A stretch of 8,778 nt of DNA from an uncultured Bacilli bacterium. GTDB taxonomy: Bacteria; Bacillota_I; Bacilli_A; RF39; UBA660. The stretch lies in assembly GCA_947628325.1 (NCBI GenBank), contig CANQZL010000058.1:1-8778 (forward strand), read 5' to 3'. A model generated the notes under the pieces. That model saw only the letters and a program-made list of their open reading frames with translations, had not been told where the DNA came from and did not search any database. Made by a program: the position numbers and the translations under genes. Positions 1-5,819 of this stretch are shown here, in pieces; the stretch's first letter is position 1, and every line of letters begins with the position of its first letter.

Positions 1-605
1 TGGTTAAGTTAGGATTAAAACCATTAAAAAGAAATAAAAGAAAGTATTCATCATATAAAGGAACAGTAGGTAAAATAGTAGATAATCTAATAAAAAGAGA
101 TTTTGAATCAGAAAAACAAAATGAAAAGTGGTATACAGATGTAACAGAGTTTAACTTAAGAGGCGAAAAATGTTATTTATCACCAATACTTGATGGATTT
201 AATGGCGAAGTAATTTCTTATAATACTTCTAAATCACCTAATCTAGATCAAATAAATGATATGCTTAATAAAGCATTTGATAGAAATGATAATCTTGATG
301 GATTAATATTCCATTCAGACCAAGGATGGCAATACCAACATGAATCATATCAACAAAGATTAAAAAATAAAGGAATAAAACAAAGTATGTCTAGAAAAGG
401 AAATAGTATGGACAATGGAATGATGGAAAATTTCTTTGGCATTTTAAAAACAGAAATGTTTTATGATCAAGAAGATAAATATAAAACATTAGATGAATTA
501 ATACAAGCAATAGATGACTATATTTATTATTACAATTATGATAGAATTAAAACAAAATTAAAAGGACTGTCTCCTGTAAATTACAGGTTACAATCCTTAA
601 AATAA
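1..605 (+). CDS. IS3-family transposase OrfB, C-terminal part (5' end cut by window edge)
   Basis: The reading frame is open from the left edge (first whole codon at position 3) to the TAA at 603-605, about 200 residues. The ATG at 261 is internal and should not be taken as the start, because the frame upstream of it encodes conserved transposase sequence. The retroviral-integrase-type catalytic core is complete. The first Asp is in WYTDVTEF (residue ~46 of the visible part). The second is in FHSDQGWQY (~106). The Glu is in DNGMMENFF (~142), exactly 35 residues after the second Asp, as in the D-D-35-E signature of IS3 transposases. The C-terminus has the usual YNYDRIKTKLKGLSPVNYR motif. In this family OrfB is normally made as an OrfA-OrfB fusion by -1 frameshifting; that junction is outside the window. 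No disabling mutation is visible, so the copy may be active. Confidence 0.93.
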   Translation, partial: VKLGLKPLKRNKRKYSSYKGTVGKIVDNLIKRDFESEKQNEKWYTDVTEFNLRGEKCYLSPILDGFNGEVISYNTSKSPNLDQINDMLNKAFDRNDNLDGLIFHSDQGWQYQHESYQQRLKNKGIKQSMSRKGNSMDNGMMENFFGILKTEMFYDQEDKYKTLDELIQAIDDYIYYYNYDRIKTKLKGLSPVNYRLQSLK

Positions 606-611
606 TTAAAC

Positions 612-636
612 TGTCCAACTTTTGGGGTTCAGTTCA
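612..636 (+). repeat. Right terminal inverted repeat of the IS3-type element
   Basis: The stretch TGTCCAACTTTTGGGG continues to GTTCAGTTCA and sits 7 bp after the transposase stop codon. It ends in CA, as expected for an IS3-family end. The partner repeat should lie upstream of this window as TGAACTGAACCCCAAAAGTT near the left end. Identification rests on position and resemblance to IS150-type ends, since the partner is not visible. Confidence 0.72.
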
Positions 637-640
637 TAAA

Positions 641-1489
641 CTATTGTTTTTTTGACTTAATTGTTAGGAATTCAACATTCTTTCTAAAAAGACAATCAAA
701 TTTATGAAAAAACTTAGTTGAATTACTTAATTTAGTTAATCCTTCATAAATATAACCATCTTTTATTTTATATACTCTTCCTTGAGCATACTTAGGGAAG
801 AATTTTCTTGTAGGAGATATTAAACCTCTTGAAGTTTTAAATATTTTATTTAAGGGATGAGAAATAATAAAAGGTAAACATCCATTATGCATATGTCCTG
901 ATAATATTAAATCGCTTTTATTTAAATTGTGATTAGAATTTTTCTCTATAAAAGTATAAATATTTATAGGACTATGACATAGAGTTATATTATAAGTTGT
1001 TGATGGTAAATTAGTATGTAAATTATTAATTTCTTTACAAAATACATTATAGTCTTCATTAGTTTCTTCATAATAATTGTATGATAAATTAAAACCATAA
1101 AAAGTTATATTATTATCTTGCCATATTTCATCATTTAATAAGTGAACGTTTTCTAATAATTTTATTTTTTTAGTAAGTAAAAGGTTTTGTTGATAATCCC
1201 AAGCACCCATATGACCTTTTTTTTCATCGTGATTTCCAGTAATGATTATAGTAGGAGCTATTTTAGCAAGTTGACTAAAAAAGTCTATTAGAGATTGTAT
1301 GTTATCAATGTCTGAAGAATCTAATATATCTCCTACTATAGTAATATAGTCAGGTTTATTGATTTCAATTTGTTTTATTATTCTGTCAAATATTTTTTGT
1401 TTATAATTTTTATAAAAGTGAATATCACTTATTACAGCTATTTTAATATCATTGATTTTTTTATTTGTATAAAATGTTTCATTATGCAT
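641..1489 (-). CDS. Calcineurin-like metallophosphoesterase, cytoplasmic
   Basis: This 282-residue protein carries the full metal-binding motif set of calcineurin-like phosphoesterases: SDIH (Asp22, His24), GD (Asp54), GNHD (Asn86, His87), CHSP (His172) and GHMH (His199, His201). Such enzymes hydrolyse phosphoesters with two bound metal ions. It resembles the COG1408/YkuE type, but it has no signal peptide or membrane helix, so a cytosolic or peripheral location is expected. The natural substrate cannot be read from the sequence; nucleotide, lipid-linked phosphate and phosphoprotein substrates are all possible. The start at ATG 1489 is supported by an AAAGGAG site at 1496-1502. It lies 49 bp downstream of the LCP gene on the same strand, separated by a terminator-like hairpin. 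I see no convincing promoter of its own, so it probably depends partly on readthrough. An IS element ends 4 bp beyond its stop codon. Confidence 0.92.
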   Translation of the reverse strand: MHNETFYTNKKINDIKIAVISDIHFYKNYKQKIFDRIIKQIEINKPDYITIVGDILDSSDIDNIQSLIDFFSQLAKIAPTIIITGNHDEKKGHMGAWDYQQNLLLTKKIKLLENVHLLNDEIWQDNNITFYGFNLSYNYYEETNEDYNVFCKEINNLHTNLPSTTYNITLCHSPINIYTFIEKNSNHNLNKSDLILSGHMHNGCLPFIISHPLNKIFKTSRGLISPTRKFFPKYAQGRVYKIKDGYIYEGLTKLSNSTKFFHKFDCLFRKNVEFLTIKSKKQ

Positions 1490-1495
1490 ATATAA

Positions 1496-1502
1496 TCTCC
1501 TT
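1496..1502 (-). promoter_or_regulatory. Ribosome binding site of the metallophosphoesterase gene
   Basis: On the minus strand AAAGGAG lies 6 nt before ATG (1489-1487). It fixes the start and sits just downstream of the hairpin at 1513-1537. Confidence 0.8.
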
Positions 1503-1510
1503 TATCATAA

Positions 1511-1539
1511 ATAAAAGTACCAATGAAGGTACTTTTTAT
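1511..1539 (-). terminator. Hairpin with U-rich flank after the LCP gene (terminator or attenuator)
   Basis: A perfect 9-bp stem, AAAAGTACC (1513-1521) with GGTACTTTT (1528-1536), encloses a 6-nt loop. On the minus strand it begins right after the LCP stop codon (TAA, 1541-1539) and ends in TTTTATTTAT, consistent with an intrinsic terminator. The stem is AT-rich with only three G-C pairs, so termination is probably partial. It lies between two co-directional genes and directly before the metallophosphoesterase ribosome binding site, so it may set the expression ratio of the pair. Confidence 0.7.
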
Positions 1540-3653
1540 TAAGGTGTTCCAGGAATGTTTTCTAATCCAGGTGTTGTAGTGCCTGTATTTTCATTATTTC
1601 CTGAATCTCCTTGGTTTTCAGTATTTCCAGAATTACCAGATGATTCGTCTCCTTGATTGCCTTGCTCGTTTTGATTATCGTCTTCATTACCAGGAGTTGT
1701 TGGGGTATCAGAAGGATTGGTTTCAGTATTTGTTTCATCTCCATTTTCATCAGGATTTTCAGAATCATTAGGATCATCAATACCAGGATTTTCAGTAGAT
1801 CCTAGACCATTACTAACATAGAAAGTAATTGAACTAATGCTATTTAGTAATTCTCCTATATGAACAGATTGATTAACGACTAAACCACTAATTGAAGGAC
1901 TATCTACTGTTTCAAAGATACATGTTTTTCCTTTGTTGTTACACCAATTACTTACTTCTTCTTTATATCTGCCAGTTAAGTCTTCCATTAATTCTAGTCT
2001 ATCACCACCAGCAAGGTTTTTACCAACTATTGGAGTAGTGTACTCTTCATTATAAGATATGCTAAATGTTTTAACTGGTGTCTCTTGTTCTAAACCTAAA
2101 TTAACTCTCATTAATTTTGTAATAGCATCTAATGAACTTTGATAATATCCTAAAGCACTTGTATACATACCTGATTTAGGTAAATATACTGGAAGATTAT
2201 AATAAGCAAGAGCAGTTTTCCTAATAGATAGGGCATTACCACTTGAACTTGATAGCATGTCTTTTCCAACATTATAGAATGATGTAATTTGTTCAAAAGT
2301 AATATTTGTTTCCATATTATTAGAAACTGTATCTAATATTTTTTCAAACTCACTTAATGAAGAAATTGTTCTTAATTTTTGAGCCATGGCTTCGATAATT
2401 TGTTGTTGATGTTGATTTCTAGCAATATCTGATAAAGCATATAAATGACGGCATCTTGCATAAGCTAAAGCTTGTTCACCATTTAATGTTTGAACACCAG
2501 GGTTTACACAAATTAAATTATTTCCAAATCTTCTTTGTGAATCTTGTTCACACATTTGTCCTTTATGAGCTTGGTCATATGAGAAGTCAGGAGTTGCAAC
2601 GTCTACTGTAACACCACCTAAAGCATTAACCAATTCAACAACGCCAGTAAAATTGATTTTTAAATAGTAATCAATATCAATACCAGTCATTTGTTTAACA
2701 GTATTTATTACACAACTAGAACCATAAGCAGCTGATGAATTAATTTTAGCATAACGATTATGATTACAAGCAATTGGAACATACATATCTCTTGGAATAC
2801 TAAACATAGTTGTAGTTAAAGTATTAGGGTTGAATGTTACTAAGATTAACGTATCACCATTAAAGGCTTGATTAGCTTTTAGACCATTAATTGTTGAATC
2901 AACTCCCATTACTAAGACTGTAAATGGTTCTGTTAATGTTTTAGTTTTACTATTAACAAGTGTTTCATTATCTTGATTAACTCTTTTTTCTGAATATTCT
3001 TTAATAACTTTAACACGATCTGCTATTGGGGTACCTGTTTGTCCTTCAGGTAAATCTTCAAATACTTCGTCTTCGAAAATAATTGAATAATTACTAGAAA
3101 CAAAACAAGCGCCAATCTTTCCACTATATAAATCAGTAATCATAGAATGATAATCTTCATAAGTTTCTATATTATTACTTAAATTTTCTTTTTTTATTAA
3201 TGTTTTGGCTAAAATATTACCTTCAATATCATCTTCAGCTTCAATCATTCCAATAGATAATTTACTAGTGAAATTTGTTTCTTTTAAAGCAATTAAATTA
3301 GTAGTATAGTTAATTTCATTGCTATTCATACGAGTTACACTACCATATAGTTTATTAATGTAGTAAGAAGCTCCGATAAATATAGGACAAAATAAAATAG
3401 TAATTAATGTTATAAAGACAAATGTTTTAGTCTTTTTAGATATCATAGTTAATAATCCGGATAAGAAATAGATTAAAAACCATATGACAAAGAAAGTTAT
3501 TATAATAATTCTTATTAATGTTTCAATACTTTTTAATTTTAATATACTCATTATAAATAGAGTAAATGCTGTTATATAAAATATTAAAGAAATGAAATAA
3601 AAGAATTTTTTAATTCCACTTACTTTTTTTAATTTCTTTAATAAAACTTTCAT
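1539..3653 (-). CDS. LytR-CpsA-Psr (LCP) family membrane protein with PASTA-like module and acidic tail
   Basis: LCP proteins transfer undecaprenyl-linked polymers (teichoic acid, capsule or other glycopolymers) onto peptidoglycan outside the membrane. This 704-residue protein has a basic N-terminus and three membrane helices (about 17-38, 43-68, 76-99), which puts the rest outside. Residues ~130-225 form an accessory domain that looks like a solute-binding fold. The LCP core (~243-425) shows VLVMGVDS (Asp252), GDTLILVT (Asp267), SIPRDMYV (Arg288, Asp289), the NSSAAYG region, LNGEQALAYAR (Arg400, Arg402) and SDIARNQ (Asp409, Arg412), the usual polyprenyl-phosphate and Mg-binding residues. Residues ~550-617 resemble a PASTA module. 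The last ~85 residues are Asn/Glu/Gly/Thr-rich low complexity with no LPXTG. I chose the ATG at 3653 because AAGGTG lies 5 nt upstream; a longer frame from TTG 3713 adds 20 residues but has no ribosome binding site. Eight cysteines lie outside the membrane. The polymer it handles is unknown. Confidence 0.92.
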   Translation of the reverse strand: MKVLLKKLKKVSGIKKFFYFISLIFYITAFTLFIMSILKLKSIETLIRIIIITFFVIWFLIYFLSGLLTMISKKTKTFVFITLITILFCPIFIGASYYINKLYGSVTRMNSNEINYTTNLIALKETNFTSKLSIGMIEAEDDIEGNILAKTLIKKENLSNNIETYEDYHSMITDLYSGKIGACFVSSNYSIIFEDEVFEDLPEGQTGTPIADRVKVIKEYSEKRVNQDNETLVNSKTKTLTEPFTVLVMGVDSTINGLKANQAFNGDTLILVTFNPNTLTTTMFSIPRDMYVPIACNHNRYAKINSSAAYGSSCVINTVKQMTGIDIDYYLKINFTGVVELVNALGGVTVDVATPDFSYDQAHKGQMCEQDSQRRFGNNLICVNPGVQTLNGEQALAYARCRHLYALSDIARNQHQQQIIEAMAQKLRTISSLSEFEKILDTVSNNMETNITFEQITSFYNVGKDMLSSSSGNALSIRKTALAYYNLPVYLPKSGMYTSALGYYQSSLDAITKLMRVNLGLEQETPVKTFSISYNEEYTTPIVGKNLAGGDRLELMEDLTGRYKEEVSNWCNNKGKTCIFETVDSPSISGLVVNQSVHIGELLNSISSITFYVSNGLGSTENPGIDDPNDSENPDENGDETNTETNPSDTPTTPGNEDDNQNEQGNQGDESSGNSGNTENQGDSGNNENTGTTTPGLENIPGTP

Positions 3654-3658
3654 ATCAT

Positions 3659-3664
3659 CACCTT
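3659..3664 (-). promoter_or_regulatory. Ribosome binding site that decides the LCP start
   Basis: On the minus strand AAGGTG lies 5 nt before ATG at 3653-3651. The alternative TTG start at 3713 has no comparable site, so the ATG start is preferred. Confidence 0.75.
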
Positions 3665-3754
3665 GACCTCTTCTACTATGAGTTATTATAACATAAATAA
3701 ATATTAAGAACAATTTATGATTTTTTTACTTGTAATATTTACATGGGTGTACAT

Positions 3755-3783
3755 ATTATACGATATGACTGGTGTAAAGTCTA
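3755..3783 (-). promoter_or_regulatory. Predicted sigma-A-type promoter of the LCP gene
   Basis: On the minus strand TAGACT (3783-3778, four of six matches to TTGACA) is followed after 17 bp by a perfect TATAAT (3760-3755). Transcription would start near 3748, leaving a leader of about 95 nt before the LCP ATG. This is a by-eye prediction in an AT-rich region, but the spacing is ideal. The promoter is back to back with the plus-strand promoter of the hydrolase operon. Confidence 0.6.
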
Positions 3784-3784
3784 G

Positions 3785-3801
3785 TATAATTGTGTTATAA
3801 T
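3785..3801 (+). promoter_or_regulatory. Predicted -10 region(s) of the glucosaminidase-cohesin operon
   Basis: Two TATAAT hexamers lie 11 bp apart, at 3785-3790 and 3796-3801. The second is preceded by TGT, making an extended -10 (TGTTATAAT, 3793-3801), which can work without a good -35. No clear TTGACA-like box stands 17 bp upstream of either. Transcription from the second would start near 3808, giving a leader of about 24 nt before the ATG at 3832. Confidence 0.6.
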
Positions 3802-3816
3802 TACTATGAACCTATA

Positions 3817-3826
3817 AAAGGAAGTG
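3817..3826 (+). promoter_or_regulatory. Ribosome binding site that decides the glucosaminidase start
   Basis: AAAGGAAGTG lies 5 nt before ATG 3832. The frame is open from a TTG at 3790, but that codon lies inside the predicted promoter and lacks a ribosome binding site. Only the ATG at 3832 puts the signal peptide at the N-terminus. Confidence 0.75.
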
Positions 3827-3831
3827 ATAAG

Positions 3832-5808
3832 ATGAAAAACTATATAAGATTTGCATTTTTTACAATTTTAATCATTACCACTTTTTTATGTAGTATTAAT
3901 TTTATTAATGTAAATGCTGCTGAAAAATTTCCTTTTAATGGTACTATAGATTCTTATTTACTTGATTTTCATAATGCTCCAAATACTAGTTCTTCTAGTA
4001 CGATAGAAGAATTGGCTTATGGAACAAAAGTTAAAGTATTAGGTAAAGAAGGAAGTATGTATAAAGTTGAGTATAATGGTCAAATAGGATATTTGTACTC
4101 TAGTTATGTTGTTAATCTTGATAATGTGAGATTATCTACTGATGTAAATGGAATAGAAAAGTATGAAGATTATTGTTCTACTTTAGTAAATGAAGGATTT
4201 GATAAGTCTTATTGTCCTTATTTATATTACATGCATAGTAAACATCCAAAATGGGTATTTAAAGCTGATAAATTAAATATAACTTTAGAAGAAGCTAGTA
4301 AAGCTGAAGAATCTAGATGTTCTTTACAAACATATAATCAAAAATATTGGTTAAATGGTGGTATTGATGAGTGTCCATTAAATGGTACTTGTTGGTATTG
4401 GGTTAAAGCTGATGTTATTGCTTCATTTATGGATCCTCGTAATGGATTATATGAAAATAAAATATTTCAGTTTTTAGATTCTGATGCTAATAAAGATGTA
4501 TTTAGTGATGAAGCTATTAATAATTTGGTTGGTTCAGGTAATTTAAAACAATATATTCCTTTTTTTAAAAAAGCAGCTTCTGTACAAGGTATTAATGTAA
4601 TGCAATTAATATCTAGAAGTAAGTTAGAGGGGAATAACACTGTTGGATATGGTCCTTCTTCAGGAATATATACTGATAAGTATAAAGTAACTTATAATGG
4701 TAAAACATTAAATGGCTTTTATAATTTTTATAATATTGGAGCTTATAAAGCTAATGGACTTGATCCACAAGCTAGAGCAGTAGCTTATGCTGCAGGATAT
4801 TTAGATGGTAATTCTTATAATAGGCCATGGACAACACCTGAATTAGCTATTGTAAATGGTGCTGCTTTTATAGCAGAACAATATGTAAAACAAGGACAAG
4901 ATACACCTTATTATCAAAAATTTAATATAGCTTCATATAATAAAATTTCAGATTATAATCATCAATATATGACAAGTATTAATGCTCCTATAGAAGAAGC
5001 TACTAGTACAAGATCTACTTATGAAAAAGCTAATTCATTAGATTTAGGTTTTGTTTTTACAATACCAGTATTTAAAAATATGAAAAGTGAAGCATATGAA
5101 TCACTTAATAAAAGTAATGATAGTACTTTAAAAGCTATTACAATAGATGGTAAAAATATAACAAATTTTGATAGTATAGTAACGGAATATAATTATAATG
5201 CTTCTACTAAGAATGATACTATTAAAGTAGATGCTACAACTAATATAGTTGCTAGTAAAGTTACTGGTACTGGGGAATATAAATTTACTGATAATAAAGT
5301 TGTTGTAACTTTGATAGTAACAGCAGAAGATGGTAGTCAAACAACTTATACAATTAATGTTACAAGAATTAATCCTGAAGATAATGTAAGTTATAAAGAT
5401 ATAGTTTCTAAAATGGGTGTTAAAGTAAATGATAAATTTATGTATGGAATAAGTCCTGGTACTTCAGTATCATCTTTATCTAATACTGTTACTAAAAATA
5501 ATGGAACAGTTAAAATTACTTCAGCTAGTGGAACAGTTAAAAATAGTGGTAGTTTAGCTACTGGAGATAAAATAACTATAAATGGAACAACTGATTCTAT
5601 AACATATACTATTTCTGTTAGGGGAGATACTAATAGTGATGGTATAGTTGATTTAAAAGATTTTGTTTTAGTTCAAAGTCATATCTTAAAGAAAAATAAC
5701 TTAAGTAATGAATATTTCTATGCAGCTGATGTTAATTATGATGGAAATATTGCTTTGTCAGATTTTGTTTTAATTCAAAGCCATATTTTGAAAAAAGTTA
5801 ATTTGTAA
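3832..5808 (+). CDS. Secreted SH3/N-acetylglucosaminidase with cadherin-like module and C-terminal dockerin-like domain
   Basis: A 658-residue exported peptidoglycan hydrolase. A signal peptide (1-30, cleavage after NVNA or NVNAA) is followed by a bacterial SH3 domain (~34-95). Next comes a Cys-containing region (~110-210) of the kind found before the catalytic domain in clostridial glucosaminidases, with CPYLYYMHSKHPKWVF and SFMDPRNGLY. The glucosaminidase (GH73-like) core is at ~235-365; Glu266 in SRSKLEGNN is the likely catalytic acid, followed by SSGIY and FYNFYNIGAY. It should cut the GlcNAc-MurNAc linkage. Residues ~430-512 form a cadherin-like beta-sandwich. The C-terminus (598-658) has two calcium-loop repeats typical of type I dockerins: D599-N601-D603-G-D610 and D633-N635-D637-G-D644. 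The start is ATG 3832, 14 codons inside a longer frame from TTG 3790. The cohesin-like gene follows after 11 bp, so the two are almost certainly co-transcribed. Five cysteines remain in the mature protein. Confidence 0.93.
   Translation: MKNYIRFAFFTILIITTFLCSINFINVNAAEKFPFNGTIDSYLLDFHNAPNTSSSSTIEELAYGTKVKVLGKEGSMYKVEYNGQIGYLYSSYVVNLDNVRLSTDVNGIEKYEDYCSTLVNEGFDKSYCPYLYYMHSKHPKWVFKADKLNITLEEASKAEESRCSLQTYNQKYWLNGGIDECPLNGTCWYWVKADVIASFMDPRNGLYENKIFQFLDSDANKDVFSDEAINNLVGSGNLKQYIPFFKKAASVQGINVMQLISRSKLEGNNTVGYGPSSGIYTDKYKVTYNGKTLNGFYNFYNIGAYKANGLDPQARAVAYAAGYLDGNSYNRPWTTPELAIVNGAAFIAEQYVKQGQDTPYYQKFNIASYNKISDYNHQYMTSINAPIEEATSTRSTYEKANSLDLGFVFTIPVFKNMKSEAYESLNKSNDSTLKAITIDGKNITNFDSIVTEYNYNASTKNDTIKVDATTNIVASKVTGTGEYKFTDNKVVVTLIVTAEDGSQTTYTINVTRINPEDNVSYKDIVSKMGVKVNDKFMYGISPGTSVSSLSNTVTKNNGTVKITSASGTVKNSGSLATGDKITINGTTDSITYTISVRGDTNSDGIVDLKDFVLVQSHILKKNNLSNEYFYAADVNYDGNIALSDFVLIQSHILKKVNL
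5659..5695 (+). repeat. Dockerin internal repeat, copy 1
   Basis: This codes for DFVLVQSHILKK, the helix after the first calcium loop. It is nearly identical in DNA and protein to the copy at 5761-5797, exactly 102 bp (34 codons) downstream. The two-fold repeat is the hallmark of type I dockerins. Confidence 0.85.
5761..5797 (+). repeat. Dockerin internal repeat, copy 2
   Basis: This codes for DFVLIQSHILKK after the second calcium loop. It differs from copy 1 at only a few, mostly synonymous positions, pointing to a recent duplication or strong selection for symmetry. Confidence 0.85.
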
Positions 5809-5815
5809 GGAAGTG
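5807..5815 (+). promoter_or_regulatory. Ribosome binding site of the cohesin gene overlapping the upstream stop codon
   Basis: AAGGAAGTG starts inside the TAA stop (5806-5808) of the glucosaminidase and precedes ATG 5820 by 4 nt. This arrangement suggests translational coupling of the two genes. Confidence 0.75.
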
Positions 5816-5819
5816 TAAT

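Larger units (their letters stand above)
1..636 (+). mobile_element. IS3-family insertion sequence, right-hand part (left end outside window)
   Basis: The segment holds the C-terminal part of an IS3-family DDE transposase followed, a few bases after its stop, by a sequence that looks like the right terminal inverted repeat (about 612-636, ending in ...TTCA). Read inward from the right end it begins TGAACTGAACCCC, and IS3-family elements typically start with TG and end with CA. The left end, the OrfA gene and the start of OrfB lie before the window, so the second repeat and the target duplication cannot be verified. The element ends 4 bp from the stop codon of the convergent metallophosphoesterase gene. 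If a 3-4 bp target duplication exists, it would be the TAA(A) at 637-640. The family call is firm; the exact right boundary is inferred. Confidence 0.85.

Noticed and set aside
573..587. Palindrome CCTGTAA-A-TTACAGG near the end of the transposase
   Set aside because: It lies in the codons for the conserved SPVNYR motif and has no T run, so coding constraint explains it well enough; it is unlikely to be a terminator.
1562..1780. A 72-residue minus-strand frame rich in Met, Ile and Leu
   Set aside because: It lies in another frame of the low-complexity tail of the LCP gene; its composition is what a frameshift of Asn/Glu/Asp codons gives, and it has no ribosome binding site.
3654..3713. Possible 20-residue N-terminal extension of the LCP protein from TTG 3713
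   Set aside because: A TTG start without a ribosome binding site, while the ATG at 3653 has AAGGTG at good spacing and gives a typical basic N-terminus before the first helix.
3790..3831. Possible 14-residue N-terminal extension of the glucosaminidase from TTG 3790
   Set aside because: It overlaps the predicted promoter, lacks a ribosome binding site and would push the signal peptide inward.
5128..5340. A 70-residue minus-strand frame inside the glucosaminidase gene
   Set aside because: It is opposite the well-supported cadherin-like module, with no ribosome binding site or recognisable domain.
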